Source: Pseudomonadota bacterium
Lineage (GTDB): Bacteria > Pseudomonadota > Alphaproteobacteria > Rhizobiales > Xanthobacteraceae
Length of the DNA: 51,398 nucleotides
Assembly (NCBI GenBank): GCA_018971625.1
Contig: JAGXAJ010000025.1
Location: 1 to 51,398 of the forward strand
Reading direction: 5' to 3'
The position numbers and the translations under genes were made by a program. Positions 18,274 through 26,508 of the stretch are shown here, piece by piece. The notes under the pieces are model-generated. The model did not search any database and was not told where the DNA came from. It saw nothing but the letters and a program-made list of their open reading frames with translations. Numbering within the stretch: the stretch's first letter is position 1; every line of letters begins with the position of its first letter.

Positions 18274-18290
18274 GCTCCCGTATTGGGAGC
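18274..18290. promoter_or_regulatory. Operator palindrome 1 (GCTCCC-5-GGGAGC)
   Basis: GCTCCC and GGGAGC are separated by five bases. The site lies upstream of the minus-strand operon start at 18227 and has the same arms and spacing as the site at 18324-18340. HigA-type antitoxins bind such palindromes, so the divergent HigA protein is the likely ligand. Confidence 0.65.
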
Positions 18291-18323
18291 GTGGATCATT
18301 TTGACCTTGCCGTCAATAAAAAA

Positions 18324-18340
18324 GCTCCCAAAATGGGAGC
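18324..18340. promoter_or_regulatory. Operator palindrome 2, in front of the toxin gene
   Basis: GCTCCC-AAAAT-GGGAGC, directly followed by the AGGAG ribosome binding site of the HigB-like gene (start 18353). Its centre is 50 bp from that of operator 1, close to five helical turns, so both could be bound on the same DNA face. Autoregulation of the toxin-antitoxin operon is inferred. Confidence 0.7.
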
Positions 18341-18352
18341 TAGGAGATTCTT

Positions 18353-18658
18353 ATGAGATTCGTGGGACAAACCGAGGTGGCGGCGTTTCTCGCCGGCTGG
18401 CCAGCTTACGATAATACTGTCAAAGCCTGGGTCGCAGAGATGAAGTCGGGGCAATGGGGCTCGGCGACGGAGCTCGCAACGGATTTTCAACACGTCGATG
18501 TGTCGGCATTGCCGTGGGTGGCCTTCTACCTGCTGCCTTCGGCGCTTCGCATCCGAACCCTGATCGATTTCCGCATCGGCGTCGTCATGCTGTTGGCAAT
18601 CGATTTATCCGCCGCCCGGCACCGCATCCAAACTCAACCCTGGGATAGAGCATCGTGA
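18353..18658 (+). CDS. HigB-like mRNA interferase toxin
   Basis: A 101-aa protein. The N-terminus (KAWVAEMKSGQWGSATELATDF) matches the HigB toxin family, and DFRIGVVMLLAI fits the later strand of the RelE-like fold. The middle part and end are divergent: the usual His-Ala-x-Tyr-Asp-Arg-Ile end is replaced by AARHRI, so RNase activity is uncertain. AGGAG stands just upstream. The stop overlaps the GTG start of the antitoxin (18655-18658), so the two are coupled. The toxin-first order is typical for higBA. It is probably regulated through the two palindromes upstream. Confidence 0.65.
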   Translation: MRFVGQTEVAAFLAGWPAYDNTVKAWVAEMKSGQWGSATELATDFQHVDVSALPWVAFYLLPSALRIRTLIDFRIGVVMLLAIDLSAARHRIQTQPWDRAS

Positions 18659-19836
18659 CCATCAAGCCGATCCGCAATGCTTCCGATCTGTCGGCGACGA
18701 AGGCTCGCCTCGCTAGCTTGCTGGCCCAGAATTCGGGCGAGTTCGATGACGAGATCGAAGTCCTGGCGACCTTGATTGAGCAGTATGAAGAAAAGTTCGC
18801 GCGGGTTGACGCACCGGACCCAATTGCCGCAATCAAATTTCGAATGGAAGAAAAAGGACTCACGCCCCGTCAGCTGGAGCCGTTTATCGGATCAAGGGCG
18901 CGGGTATCGGAAGTCCTCACTGGCAAACGGAGCCTGTCGATCGACATGATCCGTTCTCTTCACGAGGGACTAGGAATCCCGTACGCCTCGCTAGTGGCGC
19001 GGTCGAGAAAAACTGAAAGCGTCGACGAAATATCCGGCAGCGCGATCCGGCATTTAAACACACTTGGTTTCTCGCTCGACAGAGAGGAAATATCCCACTT
19101 CATCCCAGCCTCCCTGCAGCAAACTGCGCCATCGGCTCTGCTTCGCAAGACCCGTACGCAGCGAGCGGCTTCAAAGACTGATCAAGGCGCGCTCATACTT
19201 TGGCAGGCAGCTGTCTTGCAACGCGCGGAAGCGTTAAAGCTTGCCAGCATATTCAATCGAGCTGAATTCAGCCGAGCAACCTTACGGAGACTTGCAAAGC
19301 TAAGTTCCAAGATCGATGGAATAAGGCGTGTAATAGACAGCCTTTCGCATCTGGGCATTGCCGTGATCGTGATGCCATCGCTCCCTGGCACGTTCCTGGA
19401 CGGCGTGGCAATGGTCACATCGACCAATGCACCTGTCGTTGGTCTTACGCTACGTTATGATCGGGCAGACAATTTTTGGTTCACCCTCCTCCATGAGCTC
19501 TCCCATATCTGTCTCCACTACGAAGTCCTGGTCGAGGGACATACGGCCTTCGTAGACGACATGGAGATGATCAGTGACGATGTGCGAGAACAGCAAGCCG
19601 ACACACTTGCCCAAGAGTCCCTGATTCCTTCTTCGATCCTGGAGCAAGTCGTCTGGAGCCCCGATTCGAGTTTCGATGATATCACGACCGTATCGGCGCG
19701 AGCGCTGGTTCCAGTAACCGTGGTAGCCGGCCGGTGGCAGCGGGACCACCAGAATTACAAGAAATTTTCCAGGTTGATTGACCGTAGCTCCGTTCGCGCT
19801 CTGCTGTTACCCGGCAACGCCGCAGATAGCTCTTGA
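18655..19836 (+). CDS. HigA-type HTH antitoxin fused to an ImmA/IrrE protease
   Basis: A 393-aa protein with a GTG start overlapping the toxin stop. Residues 58-115 form a helix-turn-helix of the HigA/Xre kind (AAIKFRMEEKGLTPRQLEPF and SRARVSEVLTGKRSLS). The C-terminal half has an ImmA/IrrE-type zinc-protease motif, LLHELSHICLHY (HExxH), at about residue 280. ImmA-type proteases cut their repressor partners in mobile elements. A fusion could therefore sense a signal, release the operators and free the toxin. It most likely binds the GCTCCC/GGGAGC sites and represses both the toxin operon and the divergent nucleotide-handling operon. Fusions of this kind are known; the specific signal is unknown. 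Confidence 0.8.
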   Translation: MTIKPIRNASDLSATKARLASLLAQNSGEFDDEIEVLATLIEQYEEKFARVDAPDPIAAIKFRMEEKGLTPRQLEPFIGSRARVSEVLTGKRSLSIDMIRSLHEGLGIPYASLVARSRKTESVDEISGSAIRHLNTLGFSLDREEISHFIPASLQQTAPSALLRKTRTQRAASKTDQGALILWQAAVLQRAEALKLASIFNRAEFSRATLRRLAKLSSKIDGIRRVIDSLSHLGIAVIVMPSLPGTFLDGVAMVTSTNAPVVGLTLRYDRADNFWFTLLHELSHICLHYEVLVEGHTAFVDDMEMISDDVREQQADTLAQESLIPSSILEQVVWSPDSSFDDITTVSARALVPVTVVAGRWQRDHQNYKKFSRLIDRSSVRALLLPGNAADSS

Positions 19837-19950
19837 AGGATCGCCATCAAAAATGGTTCGAACGCGCCTTCTGACTTCGTGCCACGCCAAATGCCAGAAA
19901 CCGAAAGCGGCCATTCGCCTGTCCCTCAAGTTGAAGACAATCTTTGAACC

Positions 19951-20628
19951 CTAGGCGCGAATATTCACAAGATCGCAAGCTTCCTTGCGTCGGACGCCGT
20001 CATTGTTGACGATATGGCGAACCGTACGGGTGTGGGCATCGATCCAGAAGAACAGATCAATGCGTCGCGCGTCTTGCCATAGCTTTCTTTGTTTGGCCCA
20101 GGCCTTGGTGAAATCCTTCTCATTCGGGTCAACTAGCAGGAAGCCACGGCCTCCTTCCGGCGTCGGGATCCCCGCGATCGCGAGGTGCAGGTCGACCGGC
20201 CCGCGGAGACGCGCGTGGCTAACAATCACCAGGATATTGGGCTGCGCGTGATCCGGATTCACGGCATCGAACTGGGCGGCTGCTTTTTCGATCACGCGTG
20301 CAAGCGCATGCGGCGTCGGGTTCTCACGGACTTCCTGCCGGATTTCACCCGGCTTCAGATCGTTGGGAAACGCGAAAACGCGATCATCGCGCGGGGACTT
20401 AAGCTCACAGTAGCCTAGCAGTTCACCATTCCTGAGTGTCTTGAAGTCGGGGCTTTTTGCCTCGCCCTCGGGCAAGCGAACGAGTTCAAGCCCCAGCCCC
20501 TTAAAAAGAAGCTGGCGCATGAGCGCTTCATCCGCCATCTCATCAATGGGCTGCGGCAGTAGCAAGCGGTGCGCTTCGAGCAACTCTTGATCCGGAAAAT
20601 CGATCAGATGCCTCACTTTCTGAACCAT
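19951..20628 (-). CDS. PD-(D/E)XK-like nuclease
   Basis: About 225 aa if begun at MVQKVRHLIDF (20628). The block KSPDFKTLRNG followed by GYCELKSPRDD gives a PD...E-x-K signature of restriction-type nucleases. The earlier MADEALMRQLLFKGLGLE could be the N-terminal acidic helix. The later part (ILVIVSHARLRGPVDLHLAI) is a beta-rich stretch also found in such folds. The start is uncertain: GGGGA directly abuts the ATG and a GTG 12 bases downstream is possible. It lies 211 bp downstream of the CPCC protein and in the same orientation. Its family is not recognised, but a DNA-cutting role is the most economical reading. Confidence 0.6.
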   Translation of the reverse strand: MVQKVRHLIDFPDQELLEAHRLLLPQPIDEMADEALMRQLLFKGLGLELVRLPEGEAKSPDFKTLRNGELLGYCELKSPRDDRVFAFPNDLKPGEIRQEVRENPTPHALARVIEKAAAQFDAVNPDHAQPNILVIVSHARLRGPVDLHLAIAGIPTPEGGRGFLLVDPNEKDFTKAWAKQRKLWQDARRIDLFFWIDAHTRTVRHIVNNDGVRRKEACDLVNIRA

Positions 20629-20838
20629 TCCCCAGATTGAGCCATTGAAGGGCACCGTCGCGATGCGACCAATTTTGTTGAGCCCAAGACCCTGCAGCGT
20701 TTTCCTTTGCGAATGATGCCGCCGGATCGGGCTTCGAATTTGCCGTACTCGGAAATATCCCGCCACGACGCGCCCTCCTTCGTTACCCGTTCCATACTGC
20801 GGTGTGCAATTGCCGAATCGCATGCACGCGGCGGCGTG

Positions 20839-21936
20839 CTATTCAACTTGCCGCGTTAGCTTACTTATTGCCGGCATTCGCCGCATGTTGTTGAAAAAGG
20901 CGATGTTTATCCTTACAGTTCGCACATCTTCTTTTGTGTTGCCGAGGAATAGCTGTGTCGTGTCATCCGAAAGGGAAATGTAGATTTTGGCAGGAGCACC
21001 AGGCGTGCGGCTCCACCCATTGAGGCTCCCGAGAGCGAGCGGCGACAGCATCTGTCGCACGGTTTCGGCCTCTGAGATCAACTCATTGATGTCGGGGATG
21101 GTCCCAACGTTCTTGGCTGCTCTCGTCCGCTCCTCTCGGTCCATCCGCGCAATGGCGTCGGCGCTACCTTCTCCAAAATTTAACGTCCGAAGCCTAGAAG
21201 CAAACCTTTCGACCCGTTCCGCTATTGGCACAACGTTCGGCTTGAGCATTTCGAATCCTGCGAGTGGCCCGTAACGCTCGAGATCGTAAACTGTCGCGGT
21301 ACTCTCGCTGCCCGAGCGATCAACCCGTCGTTCAGTTCTCGTCACTTCATAACGCAGTATTCCGTCAGATCGGAGATGCGCCCAGAGATCAAAACCGATG
21401 GTGCGTGTCATTCGGTCGGAAAGAATAAAACGTACCCGATCGATCTCGGAGATAATTGGCGCATTCTGCTCGATCGCAGCAAGCGCTTCCGGCACCTGTG
21501 GCAAGCACCTCAACAGATAGGCCTCGTTCCTGCGCTCCGCTTCCTCCTCACGGAAGAGCCGTTCGGCTTCCGCATGCCCTGAAGCGTTGATTGACTTGAA
21601 GCAATCGCCTCCCATGTTGCGAATGACTCGCTCTTCAGGGAACCAAGCGATTCGACCGTCCTTGTAATACCAGGGAGTATAGGGCTTGCAGCATGGGCAG
21701 GGCGCCCATCTCTCCCTGTTACGTGGGCCAGCATGGGATGGTGGCAGGTCGAATTCTCCGAGATAGCGAACGATGGCACCTCGCGGTGGTTTTGTATGCG
21801 TGTGCCCGGGCCAAAGATGCGGCGCGCCGGTTTGCTTGATATGGGCCTTGATCTCGGCAACGACTGTAAGGTCCGGCCGCTCAGTGTAGTTCGGCTTCAC
21901 CGTCAGGGCTGTTTCGGGAATTTCGATGACCTGCAC
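20839..21936 (-). CDS. CPCC zinc-motif protein of unknown function
   Basis: A 365-aa protein with a GTG start (AGGA about ten bases upstream). At about residues 75-110 is RWAPCPCCKPYTPWYYKDG, then AWFPEERVIRNMGGDCF. The Cys pair and the following Cys suggest a zinc ribbon in front of an unknown domain. The same W-x-(P)-CPCC pattern appears twice in the protein at 22928-24277, so the two may be related or act together. The rest is helical with no recognised motif. It diverges from the DUF3223 gene, with a 230-bp gap that must hold both promoters. Confidence 0.6.
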   Translation of the reverse strand: MQVIEIPETALTVKPNYTERPDLTVVAEIKAHIKQTGAPHLWPGHTHTKPPRGAIVRYLGEFDLPPSHAGPRNRERWAPCPCCKPYTPWYYKDGRIAWFPEERVIRNMGGDCFKSINASGHAEAERLFREEEAERRNEAYLLRCLPQVPEALAAIEQNAPIISEIDRVRFILSDRMTRTIGFDLWAHLRSDGILRYEVTRTERRVDRSGSESTATVYDLERYGPLAGFEMLKPNVVPIAERVERFASRLRTLNFGEGSADAIARMDREERTRAAKNVGTIPDINELISEAETVRQMLSPLALGSLNGWSRTPGAPAKIYISLSDDTTQLFLGNTKEDVRTVRINIAFFNNMRRMPAISKLTRQVE

Positions 21937-22169
21937 GGTTCCAGATTCCTAGAAAAATTGTGGCGAAACGCTTCCCTCGAATCATCGCTGGCTTATACCA
22001 TGATCAAATCTACCGGCTGTTAAGGGTTGGGATCCCCCTGAATGCAGAACCTGGGCTGACGACGATTCGGCGGTATTAAAAGCCTTTCGGGCAACATTGG
22101 GCAGGGTGTCACGACCGTCTGCGTCCATTTCTGCATTGACGACGCACGTTGAGAATAGGCTCCGATACA

Positions 22170-22910
22170 ATGGCTAAATCTGTTTCCCTTCCGAACGGCC
22201 GATTCTGGAAGGCGCAAACCGCCGCTCTCGATCACTTCAAGGACATGCTCAGGCGCCATGCCGACGAGCAAATCGTCGAAGACTACCTAGATCACGATGA
22301 TCTTGCCGCCCTCCTAGAGCGTTATGATGCAGTCATTGTCGACGGCCCGGCGAAGATTGGGCCGGGAATAGACTATTTTTTTCGGCGTCAGAACGTTGGC
22401 GAGGGCTTCTCGACGCCGGGTTTTTGGATACGTCGGATTGACGGCAGCGAAACCGATTTCAGTTACATCCAGGCCGTAAAGGGTCAACCGAAGTCGAACG
22501 CGCAAGAGTTCTATGACGCCTGCCGTGCCGCTGTGGCAGCTGATCTCCTGGCGGCAAAGAAACGCCATTTCGCCACCTTTGCGGATGATGGGGGCCGTGT
22601 TCCGTGCGACCTCTCCGGCGAGTTGCTCGCTTTCCCAGATGCCCATTTGGATCATGCTTATCCAACTTTTGGGCAGTTGGTCATAACTTTCCGCGCCGCC
22701 CGTGGTTGGCAGCACGGTGCGCCCGACGGAACACTGACCTTGCAGGCCGACGCGCAGACGACCACAATCTTCGCCGATACCGCCGTTGCTGAGGCTTTCC
22801 GGCTGTTTCATCACAGCGCAGCTACGCTCCGGATCATTGCACGCCACCGAAACCTCGCGATGTCAGCAGGTCAGCGGCGACCGAAGGTGAAGTTGCCAGT
22901 ACATATTTAG
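22170..22910 (+). CDS. DUF3223 (DCL-like) protein
   Basis: A 246-aa protein with the DUF3223 domain. Visible blocks are LPNGRFWKAQTAALDHFKDM near the start, IGPGIDYFFRRQN, GEGFSTPGFWIRR and TDFSYIQAVKG, followed by a C-terminal motif PCDLSGE and LDHAYPTF that resembles the His part of HNH-type metal sites. The family is widespread, partly in plants (DCL proteins), and its function in bacteria is unknown. The ATG at 22170 is preferred over the longer TTG reading at 22149. The next gene begins 17 bp downstream, so they form an operon with the CPCC/HNH-like protein. A nucleic-acid role is inferred from the motif and neighbours. Confidence 0.75.
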   Translation: MAKSVSLPNGRFWKAQTAALDHFKDMLRRHADEQIVEDYLDHDDLAALLERYDAVIVDGPAKIGPGIDYFFRRQNVGEGFSTPGFWIRRIDGSETDFSYIQAVKGQPKSNAQEFYDACRAAVAADLLAAKKRHFATFADDGGRVPCDLSGELLAFPDAHLDHAYPTFGQLVITFRAARGWQHGAPDGTLTLQADAQTTTIFADTAVAEAFRLFHHSAATLRIIARHRNLAMSAGQRRPKVKLPVHI

Positions 22911-22927
22911 GATGAGGCATTAGGACG

Positions 22928-24277
22928 ATGGGCCCATCGGAGAAAGACGATGGCTACGCCGTCACACTCGCGATTCCGGATATCACTCAGTTGGCGGACG
23001 ACGAGCTAGCGGCATTTGCGCCGTTCGGTGACGGGCGCTGGAGCGCCCAAACAAAGGGCCTCCTCGCACAATTCTCAGCAACCAAGCTGGATCTCAATCG
23101 CGGCTGGGCATCGACTCGGGAACACTGGACTTGTCCCTGCTGCCAACGCGGAAAGGCACATATTGCGCGTGTGAGCAGCGGCGGTGTCCTGCTCTGTCGC
23201 CTTGAGTACCACCACGACCACCTGGTGGATCGCGCCAAGCGAACCTTCCAGGAGTACAGGCCTCGTGACAAGGATCGGGAGACCATCATCCAGGTTGGTC
23301 GAGCTGAGAATGCGCTCATGCTCCTTGTTGAGCGTTTCGAACAGACGCTGATCTGCATCGACTGCAATCTGGCCGAAGGCCGCGCCAAGCTGGAACTGGC
23401 GAGAACGATTGAAGGCGACTTTACCTTTACACCGGCCGAGATCGCATCATTCATTAGCGTCGCGCCAAATCGCCTTCATGAGATCGATCTTGACAAGGCT
23501 AAGGCTGCATGGCTTCTCGCCAAAGACGATGTTGCAGATCGGCTCGATTTCACCAGACGCATGGCACAACGAATCGCTTCGGGCCGCCATCGTCGGCAGG
23601 TGGCTGCCGGCGAACGGCTTATCTCATACATGCAGGATCGTGACATCATCTACGATCTTTTTCTGCGCGCTTCACCCGACAAAGGCCGTGCTGGTCTGGC
23701 GCACACGATAGAAGCGCGATCAACGTCCAATGACAGTGCAGGCAATTCGCCCAAGCCCAAGCGCAAGCCGCGTGGGGATGTTCCGAGCGATGCAGAGTTC
23801 GCCGAGATCGATCGTCAAAAGCAAGAGCACAAGGCGTGGGTTTCGGCGGGCAATGAATGGTCTTGTCCGTGTTGTGATCGCACGAAACGTGAAATTTGCC
23901 GGAAGTCAAAGCGGGGACTGTGGACCGCCCACATTCATCGCGTCTGCGAGTTCGAACCGGAAGACGATAGCGATAGCCTCTGGCGTCGCAGGGCTCGCGC
24001 AGCGAGCCAGATTGTCGTCGGTTCTCACACCAACAGGCTTGTCTGTCAGGACTGCAGAAACATCGTCGCCGAGGTCAAGCGACGCAAGCCCGGACTAACT
24101 GAAAACAATCTCACAATAGACAATGTGCGCCTTCTTGTCGGCATCGCGACGCCGCATGTGCCTCATGACGTGGACTGGGAAAACGCAATCATGCTTGCGC
24201 TCGGCAACCGGTCACTCGTTGATGCAATCGACGACTATTTCGAACACCGAACGCTCACGATACCTTCCGAGAGATGA
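22928..24277 (+). CDS. Tandem zinc-ribbon/HNH-like protein
   Basis: A 449-aa protein with an internal duplication. Repeat one has HWTCPCCQRGK, LEYHHDHL and TLICIDCN. Repeat two has EWSCPCCDRTK, AHIHRVC and RLVCQDCR. Each has Cys-x2-Cys, His residues and a second Cys-x2-Cys, the layout of an HNH/treble-clef site. The first copy keeps the HHDH block; the second has only HIH, so it may be structural. A DNA-cutting function is plausible but unproven. A Lys/Pro-rich linker (around 265-285) separates the halves. It is part of the DUF3223 operon and its stop overlaps the start of a 55-aa ORF (ATGA at 24274-24277). Confidence 0.65.
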   Translation: MGPSEKDDGYAVTLAIPDITQLADDELAAFAPFGDGRWSAQTKGLLAQFSATKLDLNRGWASTREHWTCPCCQRGKAHIARVSSGGVLLCRLEYHHDHLVDRAKRTFQEYRPRDKDRETIIQVGRAENALMLLVERFEQTLICIDCNLAEGRAKLELARTIEGDFTFTPAEIASFISVAPNRLHEIDLDKAKAAWLLAKDDVADRLDFTRRMAQRIASGRHRRQVAAGERLISYMQDRDIIYDLFLRASPDKGRAGLAHTIEARSTSNDSAGNSPKPKRKPRGDVPSDAEFAEIDRQKQEHKAWVSAGNEWSCPCCDRTKREICRKSKRGLWTAHIHRVCEFEPEDDSDSLWRRRARAASQIVVGSHTNRLVCQDCRNIVAEVKRRKPGLTENNLTIDNVRLLVGIATPHVPHDVDWENAIMLALGNRSLVDAIDDYFEHRTLTIPSER

Positions 24278-24441
24278 AAGAGTTGATGGAAATTGGATAC
24301 TCGAAGCAGAAGGCGCGAGACCTGCTCGGCTACGAGTACGCGAAGGCGAATGACATCGATCTTGATGAAGGCGATGCGCAGATCGATTGGCTTCTGGATG
24401 AGGCGGAACGCCACATGCAAATGGAGCGCATACCTCTCTAG
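24274..24441 (+). CDS. 55-aa acidic ORF translationally coupled to the HNH-like gene
   Basis: The ATG overlaps the preceding stop by four bases (ATGA). It encodes 55 aa, beginning MKELMEIGYSKQKARDLLGY and ending in an acidic helical tail. It resembles a small three-helix protein, perhaps a UBA-like fold or an accessory or immunity factor. No family is recognised. The overlap and the good coding look are the only support. Confidence 0.5.
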   Translation: MKELMEIGYSKQKARDLLGYEYAKANDIDLDEGDAQIDWLLDEAERHMQMERIPL

Positions 24442-24471
24442 GCGCGACTCGTCAGTTCTAAAAGTTCACTT

Positions 24472-25146
24472 CTAGTTTGCTCTTCTTCGCGCAACCGCCT
24501 CCAAATCGGCCGCAGCGTTAGAACTCCAGTTGTTACGCTGTGCCCACCGCCGCACCTCGATCGGGTCAAATGCGTGCCCCTCGGAACGAAGCTTATCGAA
24601 CGTCCGTTCAGCATGCTTTTTATCAGAGGGATGGTTGAGGCCCGTGCCCAAATTGATGGACTCCGTTAAGCGGACAAGCGCTTCTCGAACGGGCTCAGAG
24701 AGCGTATTTGCCGGAGCTTCGGGGCCCTTCTGGCCGAAGGTTGTCGGATGCCACGTGGCTTTCCACTCCTGGGATTCGTTATCCGACCAAGGCAGAAAGA
24801 GTATGGCCTGCGCGCCCCACGCGTCGTCCAGCTTAGCCATGTCCTTTGTAGAGATATGGACGCCGACAAGAAGCCCTTGGGCAGCAGTAGGCCGAAAGGT
24901 CTGGGGGCTTTCCAACACCATGGCAATGCCCTCGACGAGGGTAACTGACTGGCCCTTCGTAAGCGCCTTAGCTACGCCTGCCCCGAGAAATTCACCAACG
25001 ATGCTATGCTCCCAGCCCCCTTTTTTCGGTACAATCAAGGTTACGCGTGTGATGCCCTTTTCCTTGGCGAGCTTCACGATGCCAGCGAAGGCTGTGCGAA
25101 CCTGGGTAGCGTTCCGTTCAACTATGTATCGATCAATGGATGCCAC
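24472..25146 (-). CDS. Unrecognised 224-aa protein
   Basis: A 224-aa protein with a GTG start. The N-terminus (SIDRYIVERNATQVRTAFAG, then TRVTLIVPKKGGWEHS) suggests an alpha/beta fold. The middle has AQAILFLPWSDNESQ and the end is helical (DPIEVRRWAQRNNW). I do not recognise the family. It is convergent with the DUF3223 operon. It could be a sensor or effector of the same locus, but nothing in the sequence proves this. Confidence 0.6.
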   Translation of the reverse strand: MASIDRYIVERNATQVRTAFAGIVKLAKEKGITRVTLIVPKKGGWEHSIVGEFLGAGVAKALTKGQSVTLVEGIAMVLESPQTFRPTAAQGLLVGVHISTKDMAKLDDAWGAQAILFLPWSDNESQEWKATWHPTTFGQKGPEAPANTLSEPVREALVRLTESINLGTGLNHPSDKKHAERTFDKLRSEGHAFDPIEVRRWAQRNNWSSNAAADLEAVARRRAN

Positions 25147-25377
25147 TTGATCACTCGCTTAATGCGCTCAAGCCTTATTGGTGAGTTGTGTTTGCCAACC
25201 CCAGAGCGGCAGCTTTGGTCGGCCTAGTCGGTAAGCTTATCAGAATGGTGCAGAACTCCACGGGAGCACCGCTGGTGGATGCGACCATAAAACTACCCAA
25301 AAAAGGTCCTGCAACTTACTGATTTCACGAGCCTATTCGTTAATGGAATCTCAGTCAAAGAATGCTATATTATTGAC

Positions 25378-25620
25378 ATGGACAAGGTAACCACCTCCTC
25401 GACCGCAGAGCACATCCGGACCCTCGCCCGGACGTTCCACGTATCCTATTCGGAGGGTCCAAACGACCGCCTGGCTCATCATATCTCGCGTTTGGCCGGG
25501 GATACGGTGGAGCTTGATGAGATTGAGCAGCTGCTCATTGGTCTGGTGCGCGCGGAGCGGATTACACGCCCAGAAATGATCCTGCTTCAGGCTGCCTATT
25601 TGCGTGAAGCCAAGCCGTGA
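25378..25620 (+). CDS. VbhA-like antitoxin
   Basis: An 80-aa helical protein placed directly before a Fic gene, as in VbhA/VbhT pairs. The Fic-inhibiting helix normally has Ser/Thr-x3-Glu-Gly/Asn. Here the Glu-Gly pair is present (HVSYSEGPND), but the residue four before Glu is Val and a Ser stands at three. Inhibition by the usual contact is thus uncertain. The stop overlaps the GTG of the Fic gene. No clear ribosome binding site precedes the ATG; TATATT lies about ten bases upstream, so the message may be leaderless. Confidence 0.65.
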   Translation: MDKVTTSSTAEHIRTLARTFHVSYSEGPNDRLAHHISRLAGDTVELDEIEQLLIGLVRAERITRPEMILLQAAYLREAKP

Positions 25621-26348
25621 TCTTCGATCCGTTCGGCGACATCAAAACGCGCGGATACCTACGGAACCTTGCCCACGAGAACGATCCTGCGATTGTAAAG
25701 AGGCTAGAACATGGCTCCTTCACGACTGGCATTGATGACGCATTCGCGACCCTCCAGAAAAAGAAGACCCTGACCTATGCGGACGTTCTAAGCACTCACA
25801 AGATGCTTTTTGAGGCCATGTACCCGTGGGCCGGCCAAGATCGTGCGACGACGGCACCGGATATCGCCGTAAGCCGGGGCGACGTTTTGTTCGCCCATCC
25901 CAAGTACATTCAAAACGCGATCGAGCATGCTTTGAAGCTCGGCAACGATCCGAAGACCATGCGTGAAATTCCTGGAGAGGTCATGGGGTATCTCGCCCAC
26001 GGCCATCCGTTTCTGGACGGAAATGGGCGGACGATCATGGTCATTCACTCTGTCCTGGCGCAACGCGCCGGCTTCAGCATCGATTGGGCTTCGACCGACA
26101 AGACCGAATACTTGCAAACACTCACGAAAGAGCTCCACGATCCCGGCAAGAGCATCCTTGACAAATACCTCAAGCCGTACATTCGTCCTGCCGTTACCGA
26201 CCTTAAAGAGCACATAGCGGCGACCAAAGGCCTTGATGGCGGTACCGGTGATGCCAATACCGTTCGCGGGAGCAACGACGATCCGGCCATCCAAGCAGAA
26301 TACAAGCAGCAACAGCTTAAGCGCGACGAGCTAGGCAAGGGCGCTTAG
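25617..26348 (+). CDS. Fic AMP-transferase toxin (VbhT-like)
   Basis: A 243-aa Fic protein with a GTG start that overlaps the antitoxin stop. The Fic motif is HPFLDGNGRT at about residue 130, with the catalytic His and the anion-binding Gly-x-Gly-Arg intact. The flap region upstream (DVLFAHPKYIQ) is also present. Fic enzymes add AMP to proteins (in VbhT the targets are topoisomerases). The C-terminus is a helical, charged tail. It makes up a toxin-antitoxin module with the preceding gene and could act in plasmid or island maintenance or in phage defence. Confidence 0.88.
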   Translation: MIFDPFGDIKTRGYLRNLAHENDPAIVKRLEHGSFTTGIDDAFATLQKKKTLTYADVLSTHKMLFEAMYPWAGQDRATTAPDIAVSRGDVLFAHPKYIQNAIEHALKLGNDPKTMREIPGEVMGYLAHGHPFLDGNGRTIMVIHSVLAQRAGFSIDWASTDKTEYLQTLTKELHDPGKSILDKYLKPYIRPAVTDLKEHIAATKGLDGGTGDANTVRGSNDDPAIQAEYKQQQLKRDELGKGA

Positions 26349-26357
26349 ACACTACGC

Positions 26358-26379
26358 ACCGGGCAAACTTGCCCCGGGT
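26358..26379 (+). terminator. Possible hairpin after the Fic gene
   Basis: CCGGGCAA and TTGCCCCGG form an imperfect stem (one bulge) with a short loop ten bases after the Fic stop. No run of T follows, so it would not be a standard intrinsic terminator. Confidence 0.3.
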
Positions 26380-26508
26380 ATCATGCGTGTCGCGCCCTTC
26401 GAATAAAGGCCGGCAGCGACGGACCGGGGCCTCATCCTAACGACGACACTCCAAATACCATGATTTCCTATATGCTTTAGGCTAAGCGGCATTTGATTCC
26501 TTGATGCC

